Below, one piece after another: positions 35,503 through 44,419 of a stretch of 64,000 nucleotides of DNA. Numbering within the stretch: position 1 is the first letter of the stretch; the number at the start of each line of letters is the position of its first letter. The notes beneath the pieces were generated by a model, which did not search any database, was not told the origin of the DNA, and saw nothing but the letters and a program-made list of their open reading frames with translations. The translations under genes were made by a program, and so were the position numbers. This DNA comes from Halopseudomonas sp002296055. GTDB lineage: Bacteria > Pseudomonadota > Gammaproteobacteria > Pseudomonadales > Pseudomonadaceae. The stretch lies in NCBI RefSeq assembly GCF_050876985.1, contig NZ_JBPAPP010000002.1; one strand, written 5' to 3'.

Positions 35503-36114
35503 TCAGGTTTTACCGTAATAGCGTTGCAGAATTAACATCGCCCGATTGATCTCCTGCGCCCGCGCCGTACTGCCGCCACGGTCCGGATGATGTTGACTCA
35601 GCAGGCTACGGTAGCGCCGCTTCAACGCCGCTGGCGTTGGCTCCGCGGTAAACTCCATTACCGCCAGCGCCTCATCTACCTCTGCGTCCGATACCGCGCC
35701 GCGTCCCTGCCAGAAGCTATTTAGTAGCCGTTGAACGTCGTCGGCATTGGTCTGACGCCACTGTGCCCAGTCCAGGTAATAAGCCCGCAGCGGGTCGGCC
35801 AGCTGAATGGCATCCTCTCCCGCCGAGCGGGTGCGCAGCACAATCTTTAGCACGTGGATATCCAACGCCAGCTGCTCTGGGGCCAACTGGTCCGCCAAGA
35901 GGTACAAACGGTTGAACAGCAGAAAGTGCAATCGGAATAGCTGCAGTGGGTCGCGCAGAGCGCCCGGCTCGGCGAACAGCGAATCCGGCCAGCGCTGGGC
36001 CAGCAGTTGCAGCAAGTGGTGCTCACCAAGTCCTTGCGGGTGCGCGTGCAGCATCTCCAGCAGCGCATCGCTGAAATGAGGCGGTAGCAGGTCTTCAGGT
36101 TGTACCTCAATCAT
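35503..36114 (-). CDS. J-domain (DnaJ-related) protein
   Basis: 203 aa. The J-domain is at the C-terminus (about 150-203) with the HPD motif in LLSQHHPDRGGSTARAQ; the N-terminal ~140 residues match the DnaJ-related architecture of gammaproteobacteria. It should stimulate a DnaK-type ATPase; the client is unknown. It diverges from the choice-of-anchor-I gene. Confidence 0.85.
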   Translation of the reverse strand: MIEVQPEDLLPPHFSDALLEMLHAHPQGLGEHHLLQLLAQRWPDSLFAEPGALRDPLQLFRLHFLLFNRLYLLADQLAPEQLALDIHVLKIVLRTRSAGEDAIQLADPLRAYYLDWAQWRQTNADDVQRLLNSFWQGRGAVSDAEVDEALAVMEFTAEPTPAALKRRYRSLLSQHHPDRGGSTARAQEINRAMLILQRYYGKT

Positions 36115-36240
36115 GCCGGGAGTGTAACAGCCCCTGAAGCATTGCTGTCCGTCATCAGTTTGCCATCAAAGCGACAAGCCTCTGTCATCGCGGTTGCGTA
36201 TCAATGTCACCTCATTCGCATTCAGCAAGGACAGACAAAA

Positions 36241-38103
36241 ATGAACAGATGGGTACTCGCCGCTACCACCACCGCCATGCTGGCTGCCTTGGCCGGCTGC
36301 AACAGCGACAGTGACGATGACGACGAGGTTGTTGCCCCGCCAGCGGTAGTTACCCCTGACAGCATCAACCTGAGCTTCCTGGGTCGCTACAGCGCTGGCA
36401 TCTTCGCCGAAAGCGCCGCCGAGATTCCGGCCTTTGACCCGGTCAACAAGCGCATTTTCATCGTCAATGCACAGAAAGGTGCAGTTGACGTGCTCGATGC
36501 CAGCGACCCGGCCAACCCAACACTGGTCGAGACCCTGACCGCCACCGGTATTGCCGCTGGCGCAGTGGTTAACAGCATCGCCTATAAGGGCGGCTACCTG
36601 GCTGTAGCCATCGAAGCCTCGCCGAAGACCGATAACGGCTTTGTCGCCCTGTACGACGCGACAACCCTCGAACTGCTGGGCTCCGAGCAGGTTGGCGCGC
36701 AGCCCGACATGCTCGCCTTCAGCCCGGACGGCAAGTACCTGCTGACCGCCAACGAAGGCGAACCCAGCAACGACTACAGCGTTGACCCGGTTGGCTCCAT
36801 CAGCATCCTGAGTCTGACTGACGATGAGATCGTCGAGGTCAAAACGGCCACTTTCAGCAGCTTTAACGCGCAGAAAGACGCTCTGGTTGAGGCCGGCGTT
36901 CGCATCTTTGGGCCCAATGCCAGTGTCGAGCAGGACCTGGAGCCCGAGTACATCGCCATCTCCGAAGACAGCAGCACCGCCTGGGTTGCCCTGCAAGAAA
37001 ACAACGCCCTGGCCAAGATCGATATCGCCAGCGCCACCGTCACCGAGATTCTGCCGCTGGGCTACAAGGATCACGGTGTGGCTGGCAACGGCATTGATGC
37101 CAGTGACGAAGACGGCGAAATCAACATCACCACCTGGCCCGGTGTTTTGGGTATGTACCAACCTGATGCCATTGCCGCCTACAGCGCAGGTGGCAACACC
37201 TATCTGGTCACCGCCAACGAGGGTGACGCCCGCGCCTGGGGCGAGGATGACGACGCCTACTGGGCTGGCGATGCCAGCAAGGGCTTCGTTGAGGAGTTTC
37301 GCGCCAAGCACCTGCTACACACCGGTGGCTTTGACCGCCGCGCCGGCGACGACCTGCCGCCGCAGCTGCGTGAGCTGGCAGCGGGCGCCCTGCTCAACCC
37401 CACTACCTTCAGCTACTGCGGCGCCACCGCCGCTGATCCGGGCGACTGCCGTGAAGATGACACCCTGGGCCGCCTGACCATCGCCTGGACCGATGGCTAT
37501 CGTAAAGACGACGCCGGCAACCCGGTCCTGTTCGATGCTGCCGGTAATGAAAACGTCGCGGGTGACCGCCTGATGTACGACAACCTGTACGCCTACGGCG
37601 CTCGCTCGTTCTCTATTCGCGATGCCGACGGCGCGCTGGTCTGGGATTCGGGCGATGCGCTTGAGCAGTACATTGCCAGCGCCGAGTGCATGCTGGGCGC
37701 CAGCCGCGATATCCCCTGCGCCGACTATTTCAACTCGACCCACGATGAAGGTGACGTGTTCGACAACCGCAGTGACAACAAGGGCCCTGAGCCCGAAGGT
37801 GTCACTATCGGCCAGCTGGGCGAGAAGACCTTTGCCTTCCTGGGTCTGGAGCGTATGGGCGGTGTGATGGTGTGGGATATCACCGACCCAACCGCGCCTG
37901 AGATGGTGGACTACCTGAACACCCGCGCCGACTGGAACACTGAAGACACTGAGTCCGTGCTGGCCGATGCCGGTGACCTGGGGCCCGAAGGTCTGGTGTT
38001 TGTCTCTGCCGAGGATTCACCGAACGGTGAAGCTCTGCTGATCGTCGGTCACGAAGTCAGTGGCACCACCACCGTGTACCAGATCAATCAGGTACTCCCT
38101 TAA
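36241..38103 (+). CDS. Choice-of-anchor I domain lipoprotein
   Basis: 620 aa. Lipoprotein signal LAALAGC, then an Asp-rich linker and a large beta-propeller-like domain with LLTANEGEPSNDYSVDP, YLVTANEGDARAW and DNKGPEPEGV motifs that define the choice-of-anchor I family. These surface-exposed proteins are often annotated alkaline-phosphatase-like without direct proof. The ATG at 36241 follows AAGGA and gives the lipoprotein signal; earlier in-frame ATGs do not. Confidence 0.85.
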   Translation: MNRWVLAATTTAMLAALAGCNSDSDDDDEVVAPPAVVTPDSINLSFLGRYSAGIFAESAAEIPAFDPVNKRIFIVNAQKGAVDVLDASDPANPTLVETLTATGIAAGAVVNSIAYKGGYLAVAIEASPKTDNGFVALYDATTLELLGSEQVGAQPDMLAFSPDGKYLLTANEGEPSNDYSVDPVGSISILSLTDDEIVEVKTATFSSFNAQKDALVEAGVRIFGPNASVEQDLEPEYIAISEDSSTAWVALQENNALAKIDIASATVTEILPLGYKDHGVAGNGIDASDEDGEINITTWPGVLGMYQPDAIAAYSAGGNTYLVTANEGDARAWGEDDDAYWAGDASKGFVEEFRAKHLLHTGGFDRRAGDDLPPQLRELAAGALLNPTTFSYCGATAADPGDCREDDTLGRLTIAWTDGYRKDDAGNPVLFDAAGNENVAGDRLMYDNLYAYGARSFSIRDADGALVWDSGDALEQYIASAECMLGASRDIPCADYFNSTHDEGDVFDNRSDNKGPEPEGVTIGQLGEKTFAFLGLERMGGVMVWDITDPTAPEMVDYLNTRADWNTEDTESVLADAGDLGPEGLVFVSAEDSPNGEALLIVGHEVSGTTTVYQINQVLP

Positions 38104-38127
38104 CAAAGCGCTCCTAATGCTTTGTTA
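38101..38127 (+). terminator. Hairpin including the stop codon
   Basis: TAACAAAGC (38101-38109, whose first three bases are the stop codon) pairs perfectly with GCTTTGTTA (38119-38127). It is the first of two hairpins between convergent genes. Confidence 0.45.
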
Positions 38128-38131
38128 GCCC

Positions 38132-38159
38132 ACAGGGCCGGCCACGTGGCCGGCCCTGT
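38132..38159. terminator. 28-bp perfect palindrome between convergent genes
   Basis: ACAGGGCCGGCCAC and its exact complement form a 14-bp stem, usable from both strands, 10 bp before the ggpPS stop. It lacks a strong T-run. Confidence 0.6.
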
Positions 38160-38169
38160 TCATTTGAGG

Positions 38170-40434
38170 CTAGGCCACCTCGTCGCTATGCTCAAGCGCC
38201 TCGCGGTGCACCCCACGTACCGCCTGCAAGAACTCATCGCCCCAGCGACGAATATCGTTGTGCTGCACCACCCCAAACAGCTCGCGCAGCCGCGCTTCGC
38301 GTTCGGCACGGCCCAGTGTCAGGCCGATATAGAGGCCGTCGCGCAGGTCATGCGGATCATGCGGGTTGGTCAACAGCGCGCCGTGCAGCTCGGCGGCGGC
38401 ACCGGCAAACTCCGATAGCACCAGCACCCCGGCGCCACCACAGAGCCCCTGGGTTGCCACGTATTCCTTGGCAACCAGATTCAGCCCGTCACGCAGCGGG
38501 GTAATCCACATCACATCCGCCATCAGGTAATAGGCCACCAACTGGTCGAAGGGTACGGCGCGGTAGAAGAACTGCACCGGCGTCCAGCCAACCCGCGAAA
38601 ACCGTCCGTTGATGCGGCCCACCGCCTGCTCAATCTGGCCCAGCAGCTCGGCGTAGATGGTCATCTCGCGGGCCGCCGGCACACAGATAGTGATCAGGCT
38701 GACCTTGCCGATCAGCTCCGGGTGCGCCTCCAGCAGCGCTTCAAAGGCCAGCAGTTTGGCGTAGGTACCCTTGGTGTAATCGAGCCGCTCGACCGACAGC
38801 ACCACGCGGATACCTTCCAACTCCTTGCGCAGCATGGTGATCTGCTCCTGACACACCTCGCTATCGAGCACCTGTTGCACACGGTCAACATCCAGCCCGA
38901 CCGGATGCGCGCCCAGGCCGATCTCACGGCCGTGCACTTTGATGCGTGTGGCCATGCGCTCCAGCCCCACCGCGCAGCCGTAAGTCAGGTAGCGCGGCGC
39001 ACAGCCGGTTTCTTCCACCACCTCCAGCGGCGCGACACCACGCACCACGTCAACAAAGTTCTCGGCCTGACGGGGAATATGAAAGCCGATGTAGTCGCAC
39101 TGCAGCAGACTGCCGATGATTTCGCGGCGCCAGGGCAGCACGTTGAATACGTCCGCCGACGGGAAGTAGGTGTGATGGAAAAAGGCGATATTCAGATCCG
39201 GACGCAGCGGTCGCAAAAACGCCGGCACCATCCACAGGTTGTAGTCGTGCAGCCAGACCACCGCGCCCTGCGCCGCCTCAGCGGCCGTGCGCTCGGCAAA
39301 CAGGCGATTGACCTTGAGAAATACCGCCCAGTCCTCTTCACGGAACACGGCGCGCTCCCAGAAGGTGTGCAGGGTCGGCCAGAACGCCTCCTTGGAGAAG
39401 CGTTTGTAGAACACATCGACGTCTTCCTTGGTCAGCGCTACCCGCGCGGCAACCAGATTGGGATAGCGCTCGGCATCCACCTTGGTGTGCACCTCAAAGC
39501 CTTCGCGCCGGCGCGGGTCATGGATCGACCAAGCCACCCAGGAGCCCTGCTGATCACCGGCAAAAAAGCTCAGCAGCGTCGGCAGAATCCCGTTGGGTGA
39601 GGACGGCGGGCGGCGTATCACCTTGCCGTCCTGCTCTACCTCCTCGTAAGGCAGGCGGTGGTACACCATCACCAGGTCCGCCTTGCCCTTGATCTGCAGG
39701 TCGCGCAGCTCCGAATCGACCCCCAGCGGGCCAAGAAAGCCGAAATGCGATATCGCTTCAAGAATCCCGCCGCAGCCGCTCAGACGGGCGTGCAGTACCT
39801 TGGCGCGGTCACCGGTGGCTTCCAGCAGGGCGGCCTCTGACTCACCGACGCACACGCCCTTGAAGCCCTGCTCGTACATCGACAGGTCATTCAGGGTGTC
39901 GCCGGCTACCAGCACATCGTCCAGCGACTCATCCAGGTGCTCAACCAGCCGTTGCAGGGTACTGCCCTTGTTGACGCCACGGGGCAAGCAATCCAGATAC
40001 ATGCCGGCGGAAAACAGCAAGTCGCAGTCCAGCGCCTCGACAGCCGCGCGCAGCTCGTCGGTTACCGCGTCTGGTTCGCAGAACCAGGAGCAGCGACGCT
40101 GCTGCGGCACCTGCTGACGCTCCAGCCCGGGAAAGGCCGACAGCTTCTGCAGAATAAGCTGCTCGCCCGGCCAGCGCGTATCAATCTCGCTCTGCACCGG
40201 GTAAACCGGCTGCAAGGTCTTACCATCCACTACGGTGGCGCCGACATCGCAGATGATGTAATCCGGTTGCGGGATCGCCGGGTCCGAGAGCAACGGCACC
40301 ACCACCTCAAGACCGCGGCCGGTAACAAACACCAGGGTAATGCCCGGGTGCGCGCTAATCAGTTGGTAAAGGCGCTGGCGATTGTCCGGGTCGCCAGCAA
40401 GAAAGGTTCCATCCAGGTCAGTAGCCAACATCAT
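38170..40434 (-). CDS. ggpPS: Bifunctional glucosylglycerol-phosphate synthase/phosphatase
   Basis: 754 aa. An N-terminal HAD phosphatase (DLDGTF at 6-11, to about 250) is fused to a C-terminal GT20 glycosyltransferase. The GT20 segment IAFFHHTYFPSADVFNVLPWR followed by a CDYIGFH helix matches cyanobacterial and Pseudomonas/Stenotrophomonas GgpS better than OtsA (FLHIPFP). This phosphatase-first order is the known GgpPS layout; trehalose fusions usually have the synthase first. It should make glucosylglycerol from ADP- or UDP-glucose and glycerol-3-phosphate as an osmoprotectant. It is commonly mislabelled trehalose synthase. Coupled by 4 bp to the upstream MFS gene. Confidence 0.8.
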   Translation of the reverse strand: MMLATDLDGTFLAGDPDNRQRLYQLISAHPGITLVFVTGRGLEVVVPLLSDPAIPQPDYIICDVGATVVDGKTLQPVYPVQSEIDTRWPGEQLILQKLSAFPGLERQQVPQQRRCSWFCEPDAVTDELRAAVEALDCDLLFSAGMYLDCLPRGVNKGSTLQRLVEHLDESLDDVLVAGDTLNDLSMYEQGFKGVCVGESEAALLEATGDRAKVLHARLSGCGGILEAISHFGFLGPLGVDSELRDLQIKGKADLVMVYHRLPYEEVEQDGKVIRRPPSSPNGILPTLLSFFAGDQQGSWVAWSIHDPRRREGFEVHTKVDAERYPNLVAARVALTKEDVDVFYKRFSKEAFWPTLHTFWERAVFREEDWAVFLKVNRLFAERTAAEAAQGAVVWLHDYNLWMVPAFLRPLRPDLNIAFFHHTYFPSADVFNVLPWRREIIGSLLQCDYIGFHIPRQAENFVDVVRGVAPLEVVEETGCAPRYLTYGCAVGLERMATRIKVHGREIGLGAHPVGLDVDRVQQVLDSEVCQEQITMLRKELEGIRVVLSVERLDYTKGTYAKLLAFEALLEAHPELIGKVSLITICVPAAREMTIYAELLGQIEQAVGRINGRFSRVGWTPVQFFYRAVPFDQLVAYYLMADVMWITPLRDGLNLVAKEYVATQGLCGGAGVLVLSEFAGAAAELHGALLTNPHDPHDLRDGLYIGLTLGRAEREARLRELFGVVQHNDIRRWGDEFLQAVRGVHREALEHSDEVA

Positions 40435-41750
40435 GATTGAGGTCTCCCTGTTGCATCGGAATCGGTGTCGGGTGCCTGCTCGGCTTCAGCGGCAGGCTCT
40501 TCGGTGCGCGCAGCGGCGTCAGACTCATCGCCACCCGCCTCTTCCAGCATCATCTCCAGCACGGCGGTGGAGGTGCGCACCATGGGCACCTGGTGGGCGG
40601 CGCCATCGACAATACGGTCACGGCCGGCCCGCAGCTGCCAACCGGCATAAAGCGCACAGAGTGCAAACATCAGTGTGAAGAACAGCGGCAAGGCCACCGG
40701 CGTGGCGCTCATCAACAGGCCTGCCAGTGCCGGCCCTATTGCCGCCCCAACGCCGTGCAGCATCAGCAATGCCGCGTTACCCGAGAGAATATCTTCCTGG
40801 TGTAAATGATCGATCAGGTGCGCCACCACCGCCGGATAGACCGAGAAGGAGCCGGCACCAAACACCGCTGCGCCCAGCAGCAGCCACAGTCCGAACGGGC
40901 CGAGCGCCGCCATCAGCAGGCCGCCGACCGCTGCACTGCCGGCAATGATCACCAGCGCACGGCGGCGGTCGATGCTGTCCGACAGCCGCCCCATCGGCCA
41001 CTGGGCCAGCGCACCGGCGACAATCACCAGCGACACAAACCCGGCAATCTGCGCGGTATCCATGCCCATGCGCGTAGCGTAAACCGCACCAAGGCCCCAG
41101 AAGCCGCCCATGCCCAGCCCGGACAGCAAGGCCCCGGCACAGGCCACGGGCGCGGCCTCCCAGAGGCGGCGCAGCGACAAGGCCGGTGTATCGGTAATGA
41201 CCGGTTGCGACAGGCGGGTGGCCGATACCGGCATTACTGCCAGCACCACCAGCATCGCGGCAATCACAAACAGCGTGAAGTTAAGCGGGCTGTCCCAGTT
41301 CAGCAGTTGCTGGGCCAGCGCCAACGAGCCCAGGTTGATCGCCATGTAGCAGGCAAACACCTGCCCACGCCGCTCCGGCGGCGCCTGCGTGTTGAGCCAG
41401 CTTTCGATCACGGTATAAATGCCGACCAACGCAACCCCGGTCATCACCCGCAGCAGCAGCCAGACGCCAGGCAGCATCCACAACAGGTGGATAAGTACGC
41501 AGGCCGCCTCGGCCGCGGCAAGAAAGGTAAAGGCACGCACGTGCCCCATGCGGCGAATCAGCCGCGGACATAACCAGGTACCGAGAATAAAACCGGCAAA
41601 ATAGGCGGACCCCAGCAGACCTAGCGTCTGGTCGCTGAAACCTTCGGCACTGCCGCGCAGGGCGAGCAGCGTATTGAGCAGGCCAGTACCCAGCAGCAAC
41701 AGAGCGATGCCGCACAGCAGGGCCGCAATGGGCACTACGAGTCGAAGCAT
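40431..41750 (-). CDS. MFS transporter (YcaD-like)
   Basis: 439 aa with 12 membrane helices and an acidic, Ala/Glu-rich C-tail (DESDAAARTEEPAAEAEQ). First-half signature RVMTGVALVGIYTVIESWLN is typical of the YcaD/UMF subgroup. It precedes ggpPS in the same operon, sharing ATGA, so it may move glucosylglycerol or a related solute; this is inference. AAGGAG lies 10 bases before the ATG. The upstream gap (41751-41870) is AT-rich. Confidence 0.82.
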   Translation of the reverse strand: MLRLVVPIAALLCGIALLLLGTGLLNTLLALRGSAEGFSDQTLGLLGSAYFAGFILGTWLCPRLIRRMGHVRAFTFLAAAEAACVLIHLLWMLPGVWLLLRVMTGVALVGIYTVIESWLNTQAPPERRGQVFACYMAINLGSLALAQQLLNWDSPLNFTLFVIAAMLVVLAVMPVSATRLSQPVITDTPALSLRRLWEAAPVACAGALLSGLGMGGFWGLGAVYATRMGMDTAQIAGFVSLVIVAGALAQWPMGRLSDSIDRRRALVIIAGSAAVGGLLMAALGPFGLWLLLGAAVFGAGSFSVYPAVVAHLIDHLHQEDILSGNAALLMLHGVGAAIGPALAGLLMSATPVALPLFFTLMFALCALYAGWQLRAGRDRIVDGAAHQVPMVRTSTAVLEMMLEEAGGDESDAAARTEEPAAEAEQAPDTDSDATGRPQS

Positions 41751-41947
41751 GGAACCGAATCTCCTTGGTGGCGTCGGGTCCAGGCAGGATTTGGGGGTGT
41801 AAATTTATGTGCAATATTTATATTCAGCTGTAAACACCCTACCGCAATCCGGGCCGCGCTGACCAGCCCGGATTGTCTGTACCTTCAAAACACAAGGCAC
41901 ATGACGCTACACTGATCGACATTCGCAGACAGGAACCCCGCTACCTC

Positions 41948-42241
41948 ATGGCTACCATTAAAGACCACGCCCGCCGCCTCTGCGCGCCCTTGCTCAACCC
42001 GCTGGAAGCCGGCGACGCTCCGTACCATTACGCGCCCAAGAGCCGCGCCATTCTGGTCATCATGAGTCTGCTGTTCATCGCCCTGGCCAGTGCGCTCGGG
42101 CTACTGTTGCCGGCCGGTAGCGACCCGTTTTTCATCTTGCCTGTGGCCGTCTTCGGCCTACTCGGCGCACTCGGCTTGCTGGTCGCCTGGCTGGGCAGCG
42201 AGCGCGCAGTCGCACGGCTGTGGAATAGCCGGCAGGGATAG
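41948..42241 (+). CDS. Small inner-membrane protein of unknown function
   Basis: 97 aa with two membrane helices (about 35-55 and 63-85) and a conserved-looking N-terminal segment ARRLCAPLLNPLEAGDAPYHYAPKSRAIL. I do not recognise the family. AGGAA lies about 11 bases before the ATG at 41948. Its stop codon lies at the edge of the inverted-repeat element E42, so the last codons may have been changed by the insertion. Confidence 0.6.
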   Translation: MATIKDHARRLCAPLLNPLEAGDAPYHYAPKSRAILVIMSLLFIALASALGLLLPAGSDPFFILPVAVFGLLGALGLLVAWLGSERAVARLWNSRQG

Positions 42242-42274
42242 GGTCTGTTGACGGTTCGTTCACCTGCCTGTTGC

Positions 42275-42365
42275 TGCCTGTAAAGCCGCCAATCAAGGAG
42301 CGAGGAGTGTAGTTTGGTCATTCCAAATAAACGACGAGGGACGCTGAGTGGCGGCTTTACAGGCA
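42275..42365 (+). repeat. E42 hairpin 1 with forward core
   Basis: Perfect 17-bp arms TGCCTGTAAAGCCGCCA (42275-42291) and complement (42349-42365). Core 42294-42346 starts CAAGGAG, ends GACGCTG and has a mid-core hairpin TTTGG-TCATT-CCAAA. Confidence 0.8.
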
Positions 42366-42381
42366 CAACCCGTAGGGCCGG

Positions 42382-42470
42382 GGCCATTTTTCGGCCATGC
42401 TGCGTTGCCAGTCGCTTCTGTGGAGCGACCACACTGCGCTCCTTCCGCCTTGCTTGGCCGAAAAATGGCC
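42382..42470 (-). repeat. E42 hairpin 2 with inverted core
   Basis: Perfect 16-bp arms GGCCATTTTTCGGCCA (42382-42397) and complement (42455-42470). Core 42400-42452, read on the minus strand, starts CAAGGCG, ends AACGCAG and has a mid-core hairpin TGTGG-TCGCT-CCACA. Confidence 0.8.
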
Positions 42471-42511
42471 TCCGGCAGGCTGGTAAACGAACCGTCAACG
42501 GACCCTAAGGC

Positions 42512-42979
42512 ATGACACCCAAGCAACTGCTGATCGTCGCGCACGCGCCCTCGCCCAACACCCGCAAGCTGGCCGAGGCAGCGCTGCGCGGCGCTCGCCA
42601 TCCCGATATCGAACAGGTTGAGACCCACTGGGTGCCGCCGCTGGAGGCCCAACCGCAGGACGTGCTGCAGGCCGACGCCATTATTCTAGGCACCACCGAA
42701 AACCTGGGTTACATGAGCGGCGCGCTCAAGGACTTCTTCGACCGCTGCTATTACCCCGTACTGGAAGAAAAACAGGGTCTACCCTGCGCGCTGTATATTC
42801 GCGCTGGGATGGACGGCACCGGCACTCGCCGGGCGGTCGAGTCGATCGTTACCGGCCTGCGCTGGAACTGGGTACAGGCGCCGCTGACCCTGCGCGGTGA
42901 CTGGCAGGACGACTTTGAACAGCAGGTAGAGGAGTTGGGCATGTACATGGCCGCCGGACTCGATAACGCGGTGTTCTGA
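42512..42979 (+). CDS. Flavodoxin-family NAD(P)H reductase
   Basis: 155 aa. An FMN-binding fold is suggested by ADAIILGTTENLGYMSGALKDFFDRCYYP, which is the family's 60s-90s loop, and the C-terminal RGDWQDDFEQQVEELG helix. The electron partner is unknown. Its ATG lies 5 bp after element E42, which contributes the upstream leader. The stop overlaps the SprT start by one base (TGATG). Confidence 0.8.
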   Translation: MTPKQLLIVAHAPSPNTRKLAEAALRGARHPDIEQVETHWVPPLEAQPQDVLQADAIILGTTENLGYMSGALKDFFDRCYYPVLEEKQGLPCALYIRAGMDGTGTRRAVESIVTGLRWNWVQAPLTLRGDWQDDFEQQVEELGMYMAAGLDNAVF

Positions 42980-43467
42980 TGGAGCGCATCATTGCCCGTA
43001 CCGAAGCCTGTTACGCGAAAGCAGAGCAGTTTTTTCAACGCACCTTTGCACGGCCCGATATCCATTTGGACCTACGCGGCCAGCGCGCCGGCGTCGCCTA
43101 CCTTGACCGCAACCTGCTGCGCTTCAATGGCCAGATGTACCGGGAGAACAGCGCGCACTTTCTGCAGCACACCGTCGCCCACGAAGTGGCGCATCTGATT
43201 GCCCATCAGTTGTACGGCCACCGCATTCGCCCGCACGGCCGCGAATGGCAGGCGCTGATGACCGGACTGTTCGAGCTGCCGGCTGATCGCTGCCACAACT
43301 ACGCCGTGGCCCGCAGACGCAGCACCCAGTATCTGTATCGTTGCGCCTGCCCCGACCACATGCCTTTCACCGCGCGCCGCCATGCGCTGGTAAAAAAGGG
43401 CAATCGCTATCTGTGCCGGCGCTGCGGTGATGCGCTGCACTTTACCGGCAAGAGCCAGCAGGTTTAG
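42979..43467 (+). CDS. SprT-family zinc metalloprotease
   Basis: 162 aa. HEVAH zinc motif at 68-72 in HTVAHEVAHLIAHQLYG, and a C-terminal zinc-ribbon (CACPDHM, CRRCGD). SprT-like proteases include the eukaryotic DNA-protein crosslink protease SPRTN; bacterial role is little known. Translationally coupled to the flavodoxin gene. Confidence 0.88.
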   Translation: MERIIARTEACYAKAEQFFQRTFARPDIHLDLRGQRAGVAYLDRNLLRFNGQMYRENSAHFLQHTVAHEVAHLIAHQLYGHRIRPHGREWQALMTGLFELPADRCHNYAVARRRSTQYLYRCACPDHMPFTARRHALVKKGNRYLCRRCGDALHFTGKSQQV

Positions 43468-43470
43468 ACG

Positions 43471-44283
43471 CTACCCCGCTCGCCGCAAACCCTCGATATA
43501 GGGCCGCAGGCTGTAGCCCAGTTGCGACTCCAAGCCGTCGGCCCAAACATTCATGGCCTGGCGGTCGAGTGTCAGCTCACCGCTCTGGGGAATAAACAGG
43601 ATGATATTGCCCTCCACTACCTCCACCTGCAGGTAGCGTTCACCGAACAGCTCGCGCAGACGGTGGACGGCGTAGGGCTTGCCACTGCTACCCTGCTGCC
43701 ACTGGTTAACCACCATCAGCCCGCCCGGGCGCAGCGCCGCGTGGCACTGCTGCAAAAAGTCCATATGCAGTTGAGCGCCGGCAATGCCGTCTTCCAGGTA
43801 CAAATCGAGCATCAGCAGGTCCACCGGCTCGGTCAGCGATGCCATATACTGCTCGGCGCTGGCTACCACCACCTGCAGCTCGGGCACCTCCGGCAGGGCA
43901 AACCAGCGCCGGGCCAACGCCACCACCGCAGGGCGCAGCTCAACCGCGCGCATTTGCGCCGGTTGCAGATGCTGCAGCACCGCACTGACCAGGCTCCCGG
44001 CCCCCAATCCCAGCGCCAGCGCCCGCTCGAGCTGTGGCAGCCAGTAGCCCGCCAGCAGCATCGCGCGTGTGTAGTCGTACTCCAGCCAGGCCGGGTTACC
44101 GATCAGCGCGCAGCTCTGTTCCGTCTCCTCGCCAAAGTAGAGATAACGTAGCTCTCCTGCCTGCGTTACCCGCAGCTCACCCAGTGCATCATGCTGGCGC
44201 GCCAACACGCGCTCCGGCCCACGCCCGAGGCGATGCGCCAGCCACCAGCCGAGTTGCTGCAGATAGCCCCGCCATCCTGCCAC
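43471..44283 (-). CDS. Spermidine synthase-like methyltransferase-fold protein
   Basis: 270 aa from the GTG at 44283, which has GGGGG seven bases upstream; an in-frame GTG at 44358 would add 25 unconvincing residues. The SAM/dcSAM fold is seen in ALGLGAGSLVSAVLQ and VDLLMLDLYLEDG. It lacks clear polyamine-site residues, so propylamine transfer is doubtful and it may be a methyltransferase-like paralogue. It converges with the SprT gene and diverges from the antiporter. Confidence 0.7.
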   Translation of the reverse strand: MAGWRGYLQQLGWWLAHRLGRGPERVLARQHDALGELRVTQAGELRYLYFGEETEQSCALIGNPAWLEYDYTRAMLLAGYWLPQLERALALGLGAGSLVSAVLQHLQPAQMRAVELRPAVVALARRWFALPEVPELQVVVASAEQYMASLTEPVDLLMLDLYLEDGIAGAQLHMDFLQQCHAALRPGGLMVVNQWQQGSSGKPYAVHRLRELFGERYLQVEVVEGNIILFIPQSGELTLDRQAMNVWADGLESQLGYSLRPYIEGLRRAG

Positions 44284-44419
44284 CGCCGTACCCCCTACCC
44301 TGTTCTTTGCGCGGCACAGTAGCAGTTTTGCCCAACAGCGCGACAAATTTTCCGCCACAGTGCCAGCGCCGTCACTTAAACTGGGGCTGTCGTTCCCCTC
44401 TGTTCAGGTACTCCTTCAC

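Larger units (their letters stand above)
42240..42506 (+). mobile_element. MITE-like composite element E42 (267 bp, no ORF)
   Basis: 31-bp terminal inverted repeats (42240-42270 and 42476-42506) match at 28 positions and include GTTGACGGTTCGTT. If the outer base pair is dropped the element is flanked by TA on both sides, as after IS630/Tc1-type insertion. Inside are two hairpins with perfect 17-bp and 16-bp outer arms, each holding a 53-nt core, the cores facing each other. It separates the small membrane gene from the flavodoxin gene and supplies sequence right up to the latter's ribosome site. Confidence 0.8.

Noticed and set aside
36140..36215. CTGTC/TGTCAT repeats upstream of the choice-of-anchor-I gene resembling a Pho box
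   Set aside because: The spacing between repeats does not fit the 11-bp period and only one half is close to consensus.
38170..40434. Naming the fusion OtsA/OtsB trehalose synthase
   Set aside because: Domain order and the HHT...PWR segment fit glucosylglycerol-phosphate synthase/phosphatase better.
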